From Owenia fusiformis (taxonomy: Eukaryota > Annelida > Polychaeta > Sabellida > Oweniidae), in the NCBI GenBank assembly GCA_903813345.2, contig CAIIXF020000010.1:18239181-18303180 (forward strand): a stretch of DNA of 64,000 bases. Reading direction: 5' to 3'. Made by a program: the position numbers and the translations under genes. Below the pieces are notes generated by a model. That model saw nothing but the letters and a program-made list of their open reading frames with translations, did not search any database and had not been told where the DNA came from. Below are positions 1 to 11,900 of this stretch, one piece after another. Position 1 is the stretch's first letter. Each line of letters starts with the position of its first letter.

Positions 1-540
1 GTATTTTCTCCTTTTTCCATGGTATGGTCTCCATTCTCCATATTTTTATCTCTTAATCAACATTTAGCTCAGTGTCCAGTTTAACAATTCAATATGACAA
101 ATAAACAAATGAGTTTGTTTCTACAATGCTAGCTTTTTCTTATGCTCTCCTGTACATCTTCCTTGCACTCCCAGGGGAGAAGTAATTATATAGGAGAGGG
201 ATTTAATACTAGAAAAACAAAACAAATGTTGCAATTATAGAATGTTTTTTATTACTGTTGATAATTACCTCAGAATGCTATCAAATATCCTAATGTATCC
301 CTTAATCACAAGATAATTAGCTAATGTTCCCAGAGATATTTACACACCATATTTTTCTTAGAGAAAAGAAATATTAGAGCTGTTCCCCAGAGAGGTTCAG
401 GTTACAAATAAATAGGTCTGAGTACCTGTTTTATCTCGATAATATACTTTTTGGCATTTAACATTTGAATATTTGTTGGAATATTGTCTTATTCATTTAT
501 TTTGAAATTCATTTGTACCACATTGAAAATTGGGACAAAT
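1..540. other. AT-rich non-coding sequence
   Basis: No convincing exon, RNA gene or repeat is seen here. The stretch is AT-rich with stops in all frames. If the unrecognised plus-strand gene to the right begins outside the window, this would be intronic. Confidence 0.4.
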
Positions 541-950
541 AAATTAGAGCAAGGTCAAAAAAGGTTAAAAAATGTCAAAAAGGATTTCTTCCAACTTGCT
601 TCAAATTGACCAAATTTTTTTTCAAAATCATCTATTAGTTATCAGAAGTTCAAATCTGACTTAACATTTAAGATTTGACCTTCAATGACCTTCTCAAGGT
701 CAAGAAAAGTTAAAAAAGGTCTTTTTTCAACTTGCTTCAAATTGACCAATTTTTTTTCAAAATCATCTACATTTTCTCAAAAGTTCAAATCTGACTAATG
801 ATTTGACCTTCAATGACATTCTCAAGGTCAAAAAAGATTTGACCTTCAATGACCTTCTCAAGGTCTTTTTAAACTTGCTTCAAATTAATTTTTTTTCAAA
901 ATCATCTACAAGTACTCAGAAATTCAAATCTGACTAAAGATTGAACTAAT
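541..950. repeat. Tandem repeat of about 138 bp, three units
   Basis: Three diverged units carry the same sequence run: AACTTGCTTCAAATTGACC, a run of T, CAAAATCATCTA, then CAGAAGTTCAAATCTGAC and TTGACCTTCAATGACCTTC. The AACTTGCTTCAAATT anchor recurs near 592, 729 and 869. The same core appears inside the composite at 16560-17300 and inside the small inverted-repeat element at 59394-59580, so it is a mobile or dispersed module and not a local satellite. Unit length is close to the tandem core of the Helitrons in this window, but the sequence differs. Confidence 0.7.
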
Positions 951-2060
951 AATATTGTGAGCAACTTGGTGGTGACCTTTTCTAATGTACATGTATCAAA
1001 AGGTGGCAGACGACTCATTTGGACAATTTCATCTAACTTACACAAAAAAAACATCGTAAATTTGTAGAAATAATCCCTGTCCACCAATTCCACTAAATTG
1101 AGCATCACCTGTTGTAAAAAATATATAGTAAAATGTCAAAAGCCCGGCAAAACTGAAAAATCTTCTGGTTTCAAACCGATTTTAGAGCCTGGGATTCAAG
1201 AGGTTAATGGGAGTCTGAATGTGAAATTAATATTTGCTACCTTTGGGCAGAAAATGTCTAGTCATAATTTTTTGACTGTATAGTCAAAATATTTTCTTTG
1301 AATTATAGAGAGCACCATAAGTCAAGCTCTTGCAAATAGTTACAAGAGAGAATCGTTCCTCATCAGATATGTTTTTATCATGTTATATTGTTTTGTTTTT
1401 GCAGTTGCAAATGAGTCTCATGAGTCCAATGAATATAGTGGATTATCATGTTAGAGACCCTTCCTTTAAAGTTGATTTGGTCAAACTAATTTCACATTCT
1501 TTCTGTAAAATGTGAATGAATATGTGAAATATGAATTTGTACATTTAACACACACACACACAGTGCATGAGTTTATACTTCATATATCTTGTTGATTTCC
1601 CTCATTTTCACCAATGAAATGGTCTACATTGCACTTTGTCTTTTTAGTGAAGACCATTTATGTGTCATCAATATACATGCTCTCTCCATGTAGTGTTATA
1701 TGTTACATGTCAAATGCCATCTTCAGGGGGAAAAGTATCTCAAAGCGTTTATTCATGATATAAAAGAGGACTTTAGTATAAAGAATGAGGTGACAGTTGT
1801 TGTGTACCACTTTCTACCACTGAAACACCAAAACAGATAGTAGAGTAAAAAGTTGTCCTAAAAAGAAAATTTACCCCTCTCCCCACTCTCTTTGCTCCAA
1901 GAAAGAATTTTTTCCTTGATACTGAGAGAGTGAGGGGATTGATTTTCTTTTTGGTCAAGTGTACTATCTGTTCTGGTGCCTTTGCTCTTAACCAATACCC
2001 TGGACATGCTGGATGTTGGATGTTAGCCATTGATTGCTTGGTGGGATCTTTGATTAATAT
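951..2060. other. Non-coding sequence with a short AC microsatellite
   Basis: No exon can be defended. There is a good 3' splice-site-like sequence (T-rich tract and CAG at 1401-1404), but no matching donor or phase to the next candidate exon. A short (AC)n run lies near 1551-1562. Confidence 0.4.
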
Positions 2061-2066
2061 ACTCAG

Positions 2067-3660
2067 GGCCGTCAGATGGGGGGGGTGCGATGGGTGCAAC
2101 CGCATCCCCCTTTTTCACACCCCCAAGTTTGAAAATTTTTTTTTTGTAATTTCTTTTCATTGACTCATACACTTTGAAAGTACCCAGAAAGCACCAAATA
2201 GCATCTTAAAATTGTAAAATTGTCTAGGGGTATTGGCCACCCCTCACACCCCCCATAAAACAATGGAAAAGTTCTAAATTTATTTTAGTGTTTTGTCTCG
2301 GACACTTTTAAAGTACCCAGACATCATCAAATAGCTCCTTGATATAGTTAGTGTTTCTGGGGGACTAACACTTGCTCCCCCTCTTGCATCTTGCACTTGC
2401 ATCCCCACCCCACCTCCCTCTCTGGCACCCCCCCCCCTTGACCCCCCCCCCCCCAAAAAAAAAAAATTGGATAAAAATTGTGATTTTCTCAAATTCTTTA
2501 ATTGACTCATACACTTTGAAAGTGCCCAGAAAGCACCAAAATAGCGTTGTAAAATTGTAAAATTTTCTAGTGAGAGTGGGCCACCCCTCACACCCCAAAC
2601 AAAACAATGGAAACGTCCTGAATTTGTTTTATGTATTGTCTCAGACACTTTTAAATTGCCCAGCACATCATCAAATAGCTCCTTGATATAGTTATTGATT
2701 CTGGGAGACTAACACTTACTCGCCCTCTGGCATCCCCACTCCACCTCCCCCTCTGGCAGTCCCTCCCCCTCTGGCAGCCCCCCCTTGACACCCCCCCAAA
2801 AAAATTGAAAAAGAAATTAAGATTTTTCAAATTTTTTATTGACTCATACACTTTGAAAGTGCCCAGAAAGCACCAAATAGCATCTTAAAATTGTAAAATT
2901 TTCTTGGGAAATAGGCACTTTTAGGCACAGACACTTTTAAAGTGCCCAGACTTCATCGAATAGCACCTTGATATTGTAAATGTTTCTGGGGGACAAACAG
3001 TTGCTCCCCCTCTGGCACCCCAACCCAAACTCCCCCTCTGGCACCCCTCTCTCCCCCCTTTGACACCCCCAAAATTTGAAAAAAATTGTGATTGTTTTTC
3101 AATGTTTTTATCGACTAATACACTTTAAAAGCGCCCAGAAGCACCAAATATCGTCTTTAAATTGTAAAATTTTCTAGGAGAGTTAGCCACGCCTCACATC
3201 CCCCACAAAACAAAAGAAAACATTCTGAATTTCATGAATTGTCTCAGACATTTTTTTAAGTGCCCAGACATCATCAAATAGCACCTTGATATGTTTCTGG
3301 GGGACAACCTCTTGCTCCCCTCTGGCACCCCACCCCACTTCACCCTCTCATCCTCTTTGACACCCCCAAAAGAATTTGAAAAAAATTTCACATTTTTCTT
3401 ATTGACTCATACACTTTGAAAGTGCCCAGAAAGCACCAAATAGCATCTAAAAACTGTAAAATTTTCTGGGGGATTGGACCACTCCTCACACCCCCCCCCC
3501 ACAAAACAATTGGAACGTTTGGAAGTTGCATAGTTACTTCTAAACACTTTAAAAGTGCCCAGAAATCACCAATATAGGGAGTAACCAAACCCCCCCCCCC
3601 CTCTGACTTACGCGATTTGATTTACGCGGCAAAAAATTGACAATTTTATATTCTCTTTAG
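2067..3660. repeat. C-rich tandem array, units of about 275-340 bp
   Basis: About five units each contain GACTCATACACTTTGAAAG, GTGCCCAGAAAGCACCAAAT and then runs of C with TGGCACCCC blocks. The CATACACTTTGAAAG anchor recurs near 2165, 2507, 2845, 3118 and 3409. Each unit is itself a doublet, because CAGACACTTTTAAAGTGCCC repeats the motif within it. The plus strand carries repeated runs of 8-13 C, so the minus strand is strongly G-rich. Open frames on both strands here are low-complexity shadows with no recognisable product. Confidence 0.8.
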
Positions 3661-3669
3661 TAAAAACCG

Positions 3670-5980
3670 CACCCCCCTTGGAGAAAAGTGTCGTACGGGC
3701 CTGATACTGTACTAAGTATTTCCATCCCAGGTGACATTGTTCCTGGTATGAGTATCAATTTTGATATCACAACACCATCAGTATTATTATATACATGTAT
3801 AGAATTTTTAGCTGGCAAAATAATTATTATTACTTATGTTGTAAAGATTTCTATGGAAATATTTAATGAAATTAGTTCATGCATGTGATTTTCTACACAT
3901 AATAAATATTGGAGTCAGGCCTGTAGCAGGTCATTTCAAGAGTCAATTAAATGTGAACATTTTTCATGAGAAATTCCTATATAGTCATAGTGCCAGGTGA
4001 AATAAGTTCACATTTAATAGTTTAATAACAAATAAATCTTCAAATTAGAAATTTCAGTTTTGTCCCCATTTCGACTAAACTGTGATATTTTTATAAGTCG
4101 CCTATCGTGTGACATGATTGGTTGTTTTGTTAAGCCACCCTTTTGTGCTTGATCTTTACACATGGCTGCTATTGAGGATGCTATCATAGTATAGTCTCTG
4201 CACTTTGGTTCAATAAGAATATCTGCTCTCTCCTCTATTTAAAATATCTCTGCTGGTCATTAACTCATTCCACTCTACTCGTCTCTGAAGAATAAACTAC
4301 CCTAAATTGCTGGAACACATTTACAATTAGTGTTGATGAAATGTTTCTTCATTTATGTCATCACAAATTCAACATAAATGTATGTTTTATTATTTGCAAA
4401 ATGTACTGAGGATTGTGGTATTTTAGTTGCGGTCAATTCACTTATATTCAGCCAGATTGCCATTCTATGCCAATCGACTACATTGATTTTTGCCTTAAGA
4501 TCTAATAAAGTTGGGATAAAGGCCAGATTTAGGTGTGCATGATTAAGGAACAACTTTAGTAATGCCCAGTAATGATATTGTATAAGAAATCACACAATGA
4601 TGCTTACCATTCCCAGCATGCTTTAGATAAGTATTTTGCTAGTCCTCACGCTGATTCAGCTCAATGCATCATAAAATGAAAAATGCATAATTTTGATTTT
4701 AAGTGAAGGAGAGTGAACTCATATGGTCTGCATACTCATTGGCTTAGGCAATCTCTTGTCAATTTCCAACAGATGAATGATGGGATTGATACCACCTCCT
4801 GTGTTAATCTCCACAATTAGTTTTTCATTCCACCTATCTCATAATAATGTTGTCAGTTTGAACAGACACCATAATTATTTTTCCATTTAACACATCAGCT
4901 TGAATTACAGGGACAGATTTACAAGATTTATGTACCGCAGTCCGTCCAAACACTGAACAACTTAGAACGAGAATTAATTGATGTATTTTTATTTTAAATA
5001 TTCACATCAATATTAACTTATATTTATAGTATTGACAATAGATTATGTCCCTGGGTGTTTATTCCATTTTAAGCTCTTTTGCTTTTCAGCATTTTTTCTA
5101 ATCAATCATTTTTCTCATATTTTTAGATTGGGTACCATTATCTGTGTAATCTAGCTTAATATGCTTTGGAAGTGATAAAGCTATATAGTCATCAACTTAC
5201 TAAGCAACCTTAATGCTCTAATCGTTGATAAATCACTCTGGATAATTGAATTTATTAATTATCGAGATATTGTATCAGGAAATTGTAGATGAATGTTTTT
5301 ATGGTTTACCTTTAATGGTTAATTCCATAATTCAGATTGATGTTTTTTAAGGATGGTATCATGTTGGTTGTTATACCAGATTTATTGAGTAAGTTTTTGA
5401 TATCATAATATTATTTTTAAATCAAGAATTGGTTCTGTTTAGGACAAGATACTAATATTTTATGGAATATAAAAATAAACCTCATTCAGCAATGGAAAAA
5501 TTGAAAGTGAATTAACAAGCACTTATGTGAGTGTTCATTTTGAGGGTAAACAAATATAGGATTAGCCACCTTTTATGAGTCACCTTTTAGTATACAAACA
5601 AATTAACATAACCTATCTATCCATAAAATATTATGTAGATATATTTTCAGATATGCATATTAAAACCATCAAAAACAATTGGTTTTGACTTTTCCAAGAG
5701 TATATTTTTTTTGTATTATCAAAGCAGAATTAAAATGTTAAGTAGTAGGCGCATATACACGAAACTTTGACAGTGTAAGGGAATAAGATATGGGCACATA
5801 CATGCCAACTATGAACAAGATTAGTCCATTATTTTCACAATTAGATATATTTGTGCAAAACTTTTTGAACAACCCTTGTATATACTGCCTAATTGACACA
5901 CATGTTATATTTCTTTTGGAAGTATTTTATACTTGAATGTGAACATAAAACAAAAAATTGTTACTTCTGTGTTTATTTCC
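3670..5980. other. AT-rich non-coding sequence
   Basis: No gene, RNA gene or clear repeat is seen. It lies directly upstream of the candidate exon at 5983 and is probably intron of the unrecognised plus-strand gene. Confidence 0.35.
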
Positions 5981-5982
5981 AG

Positions 5983-8900
5983 AGAGAACACCTGTCCATC
6001 ATCACCAAGTAGACACCATCATGGTATGGTGAGTATGTTTCCATGTCTGTTAATTATGTACTCTGAATATTTTATACTGTATATTCTTCTGAAAATTATG
6101 AGAGTCTTATCTCATACATTCTGTATGTACGTGGATTGATATTTGGGACATCATGTTTGTGGATTAATATTAAGGGACACCCTGTGTTTAGATTGATAGT
6201 TGGGACATCCTATATGTGGATTGGCATTTGAGACACCCTGTATGTGGGATACCCTGTATGCATAGTGATATTTGGAACACCCTGTATCTAGATTGACATT
6301 TAGGACATTCTGTATATGGATTGACATCCTGTATGTGGATTGATATTTGGGACATCCTGTATGTGATTGATATTTGGGACATCCTGTATGTGATTGATAT
6401 TTGGGACATCCTGTATGTGATTATCCCATCGAACGAAGTTCGGAGGGATATAGGGAACGCCTCCGTCCGTCCGTACGTACGTACGTCCGTCCGTCCGTAC
6501 GTATATCCATCCGTCGTGTACGTCCATCCGTCCGTACGTACGTCCGTCCGTCCGTCCGTCCGGGCAATAACTCAAATACCGTTGGCCCGATTTTGTTCAT
6601 ATTTTGTACACATATACCCTATGGGGGTAGAAGTTCTGCTCGAAAGCCGATTTTCAAAATGGCCGCTCATTTCAAAATGGCGGCCATTTTAGTGCCGAAT
6701 TTACAGTAATTTAGGTGCAATATGTAAAACTGTAATAGCAATATGTTTTAAATGTAAAAAAATTATATAGGACATTAAGAAAGCTAGAAATTTAGATATT
6801 AAAGAAGCACATGGCAGCCATCTTGAAAAATGGCGGCCTTTACTCGTTATTTTACGATTTTTGCTGTAACTCGAAAAGTAGTGGAGCTATTTTGTTCATA
6901 TTTGGTATGTGAATATTATAAGCATGGCACATGGTCTAATGACACTTTTGGTAGAAGGCGGCCATTTTGAAAAATGGTGGCCATAACGTATTTTACTTTA
7001 ACTCGAAAAGTAGTGGAGCGATTTTGTTCATATTTGGTATGTGAATACTATAAGCCTGACACACTGTCCTATGACACTTTTGGTAGAAGGCGGCCATTTT
7101 AAAAAAAATTTTGAAAATGGCCGCCATTTTATTATATTTTACTATAACTCGAAAAGTAGTGAAGCGATTTTGTTCATATTTGGTATGTGAATACTATAAG
7201 CATGGCACACTGTCTAATGACACTTTTGGTAGAAGGCGGCCATCTTTCAAAATGGCCGCCATTTTAACGTTTTTTACTATAACTCGAAAAGTAGTGGAGC
7301 GATTTTGTTCATATTTGGTATGTGAATACTATAAGCATGACACACTGTCCTATGACACTTTTGGTAGAAGGCGGCCATTTTGAAAAAAAATTTGAAAAAT
7401 GGCCGCCATTTTAACGTATTTTTACTATAACTCGAAAAGTAGTGGAGCGATTTTGTTTATATTTGGTATGTAAATACTATAAGCATGGCACACTGTCTAA
7501 TGGCACTTTTGGTAGAAGGTGGCCATTTTGAAAAATGGCCGCCATTTTACCGTATTTTACTATAACTTGAAAAGTAGTGGAGGGATTTTGTTCATTTTTG
7601 GTATGTGAATACTATAAGCATGGCACATGGTCTAATGACACTTTTGGTAGAAGGCGACCATTTTGTAAAATGGCTGCCATTTTTGCTATATACTTTGTTT
7701 GTAAAAATGCCATCCATGGCTGTTGGGATTCGCTACGCTTTGGCGTTGCCATTGTTCTGGTTGATATTTGGAACATCCTGTATGTGATTGATATTTGGGA
7801 CATCCTGTATGTAGATTGATATTTGGGACATCCTGTATGTGATTGATATTTGGGACATCCTGTATGTGATTGATATTTGGGACATCTTGTATGTGATAGA
7901 TATTTGGAACATCCTGTATGTGATTGATATTTGGGACATCCTGTATGTGATTGATATTTGGGACATCCTGTATGTGATTGATATTTGGGACAACCTGTAT
8001 GTAGATTGATATTTGGGACATCCTGTATGTGATTGATATTTGGGACATTCTGTATGTTATTGATATTTGGGACATCCTGTATGTCTGACATGATGACATT
8101 TGGCATGCCATTTTTGTGAAACAGAACATTTTTTCTTTTGAATGTGGATTGATACATTGACACTCTTGTTTCTCTCTTGAGAGACATAAATTACATAATG
8201 GTAGAACATCAGCAAATGCTAGAATCAGCCAATAATTCCCAAAGATATAATTGTATTGTGTTATACTCTAGGGGATATTACATGGAATTTTTCCTTCTGG
8301 CAATTTTTATGCAATATGGTGATTGCCCATAAAGTATTAACTAGTTAGACAGAAATGCATTTATTTCACAAAAAAGATTGGTTTATTTTTGATGGGATGG
8401 GCGGCTGTGAATTTGTACGATCTGTGGTACGATAAATCTCGTCATGGTAATGATGCATTGTGGGATTAATCTTGGAATTTATCCGAACATTGGTGAATTC
8501 GTACAATCTTTAGGATAAATGTCATCCATATCTCTGATTTTCCGATAAATTTTATCTGAATTCCAATATAATTTTGATAAATCTTGGGGATTCCCCACAA
8601 AATCCTAGGATCGTACAAATTCACCAAATGTTAATCTGGATCAATATGAATTCATGACCCAAGAAGTTATCCATTGGTCAATCTTTTCATTCAAAATACT
8701 GGTAATATTCTTTTTTACATTTTTGTTATTGGGAATAACTTTTAATTGGTTATAACTATACATTTTTTCAATGATTATGCTTCTAGGCTATATACTTAAC
8801 ATTCAATTCACCATCATTTGTTAAAATCTTCATCATGCGGTGTGGACATATTTTGTATTATTTTATATAGAGCCTCTGTCTTTCAACTTTTTGTTTACTC

Positions 8901-11900
8901 ATTTACCGTATGTGTCAAAATATATTTCTTTTTTTTGGATTTGCCACTTAAGAAATATTCTGTTTTACCTGATCCAGTTTTGAAACCTATGTTTTGTATG
9001 AATCTTTCCTGAAAATGAAAGACTATATGGGAAGTTCAGTAATATGATTAGAGGTTATACTGACCAGGAAGTAAAAAAAACAGTTTGAATCAGCAATGTA
9101 TCGCTGTTGTAATTTGATAATCTTTCATCTACTTTTTACATTAAAGTGCTAAATTCCCTTCATCACTTCTATCATACTGTTAGTATATTTTTAAAAGTCA
9201 TTGAATGTTCATTGAAAAAAGGAAAATAAGTTATGATGGAAATTACAGTATTTTGAAATATTTGTTCCGTATCTGTTGACTATGTACTTGAGCAAATTTT
9301 TTTACCCTAACCAGGATAAACAATGCTTTGACAGCAAGGAAGTCAATTAAATCAGGATAAGTTCCTGTTGAGTGTTTAACCAATATTATTTTCACTGTGA
9401 GCAGGTTAAAGTGTCTTATCAGAGTCAACTTGAAACTTGAACTTGTTTAGGGATTTCTACTTCATCTTTACCCCGAAATCCAACATGAATCTGAAGAAAT
9501 ATATTCAGTGCATTTCCACTTGGATTGTATATAAGATTAGAATGAGAGGGACTCCATCACTTTATCACTGGACTTGGGACAATACAACAGCTCAGGCAAA
9601 TAGAAAACTCACTCTTTTGGATCATTCAAACTCAAGGTAAGTTTTAGCAAATAAATCAAGAAAATAGTACACATATAGTATATCATGTTATTTTGTTTAT
9701 ATCACTCCATGTTTATCCATGTGTTTAAACTGACATATGTTGTTGAGTTGAAAATAAAAGGGACAGAGTATTAGAAAAACATTCAATTGTAATTTAAACT
9801 ACATTTATTACCTTTTCACTGAAACATTTGATCATATCATTAATGCTATAAATACAAATGCTAAATCAACCACAATTAAGAGTTATGCTAACTTTTTATT
9901 TATAGGTATAAATATGAAAGTAGCTGTTGCCTTCCTCCTCTTGGCTGTTGTTGCCACTTTACAGACCAGTGATGCCTGGAGATTCCGTATTCGAACACCA
10001 AGGCTTGGTCTCCGTCGCATCATCGCACCCATCTGTAACATGTATTGTAATACTAAATGTACTGCACCTGGGATCTGTGCTCCTGTCTGCCATAAGGTGT
10101 GCAATATTGGCCGCAAACGTCGTTCCGTTGCCAATGATGAGGAGCCATTTTCCCCTGATTTCACCAAATATGACCTGAACAAAGATGGTGCATTAACCCT
10201 CGAAGAATTTGCTGAAGCAATCTCATCCACTCCTGCTGAATGTAAAGATATTATCGAAAAAGCTGATAAAGATAGTAAGTGAAATCATCTTTTGTTCAAA
10301 GCACATGCTGTATTTGTGATGATAAATAATTGTAAGAGCACATCATCTGAAACTACATATCAAACATGAAATTTTTACATTTTTCACTCACAAGAGTGTT
10401 GAATTCACTAGTCCCCTATGGTTCCTGTAGTATATTCAGATATTTGCAATATATTTTAAGTTGATGTTATATAATTAAAATTAAGATGCTATGAAAATAT
10501 AAGACATGTTAATTTAGAATTATAAATTGAAGAGTATATCACAAGGAAATTGTTGACTGAGAGAACACATTCACCATTATAACATTATAACATACCACTA
10601 TCAAATAAAAAAATTTAAATAGTAAATCTAACTTTAATTATTTGCATGAAATCAGGCATGATATGTTTTGCAGCAAATTTATTTTGCTATTCATGTTCTT
10701 CCAGACAATGGTAAAGTGGATATAGATGAATTTATAAAAGGACCATTCCAGTTCTCACAAGAAGAGGTGTATTAAAGATATGACTACATGACACTCTGGC
10801 TTACGCAGAAGATGATCTCAATATAAAACAATGGACCTTGGATTTAAGACACTGGATCTACCGATAAAATATTGTCATTAGGACTTTGATATTCAGGATT
10901 CTCTTTATATTTCATCATCGTGCAATATATTGTTTACAATCATACCCTTTTTGGGTGTAAACTGAAACATTGTAAAACTATTGTTTTTCTTTGGATAACT
11001 TTAAAATGGTCAGTAATCAACACCAATATAGTTGATCTCAAGAATTTTAAGACATTTTATTAATCTAATACACAGAATGCTGTAAGGTATTTTGTTTATT
11101 TATGATGTACATGTATGTTTTTATAAATAAATAAACTCTATGATATTTTATAGAAATGGCTCGTGTATATCGTTTTTTGCATATAACCACAGTGTAAGAT
11201 TGAAAGCTTTGTCCACTGACAATTGTCATGTTTATAACTTATCAACTTTTTAATTTGGTTTCTGTATTATATTGGGAGTACATATGGTAAAAATACTGAG
11301 AATATATTGAATTATTTGATGGTAACCCCATTCAATATATTTTGTGTTCCTCAAATGATGTCACTCATATTCCCTAAAAAGAAATGTAGCATTTGTTAAA
11401 GCAAAATTCAGAAATGATTGCAAATATATCGTAAGGGAAATATTTGAAAGCAGCAGAATAAATCAAAATTGGACACTTTATAGACAGCAAATAATGAAAC
11501 ATAGTGAGGAAAATTCTAGCAAGGCAAATCCATTTTTTGAATGAAAGATCCATACTGTTTCAAAAGTATAGGCTGCAGCACTTCTTTTTTTATTGAGACA
11601 TAATTGGAATGTTATTTCTATTTTTACAGATTATATACTAGTATGTTCATGTACTTTTTCATAATGATTTTCAGTCAATCGTTACTTGATCACATTACTG
11701 TCAATGATACCAACCAGTATTGGATTTGGCTAATGCAATATAGGCACAGATTATGAAATATATTTGATATGTTTATGCTATTAAAAACCTCTTATAGTAT
11801 CATGAGATATTGTGAAGTTTCTGTTTTGATAATTTACTTTATTGAACATGTCTGTCAGATGAGGTAATATTTCCTATGTTCTACCATTTTACCGTAGGGT

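Noticed and set aside
1405-1530. Open stretch after a good acceptor (TTTTTGCAG at 1404)
   Set aside because: No convincing donor, and none of its exit phases joins the next candidate exon at 5983 without a stop.
7612-8187. 191-codon open frame on the minus strand
   Set aside because: It is translation of the 27-bp minisatellite and Helitron end; the repeat length is a multiple of three.
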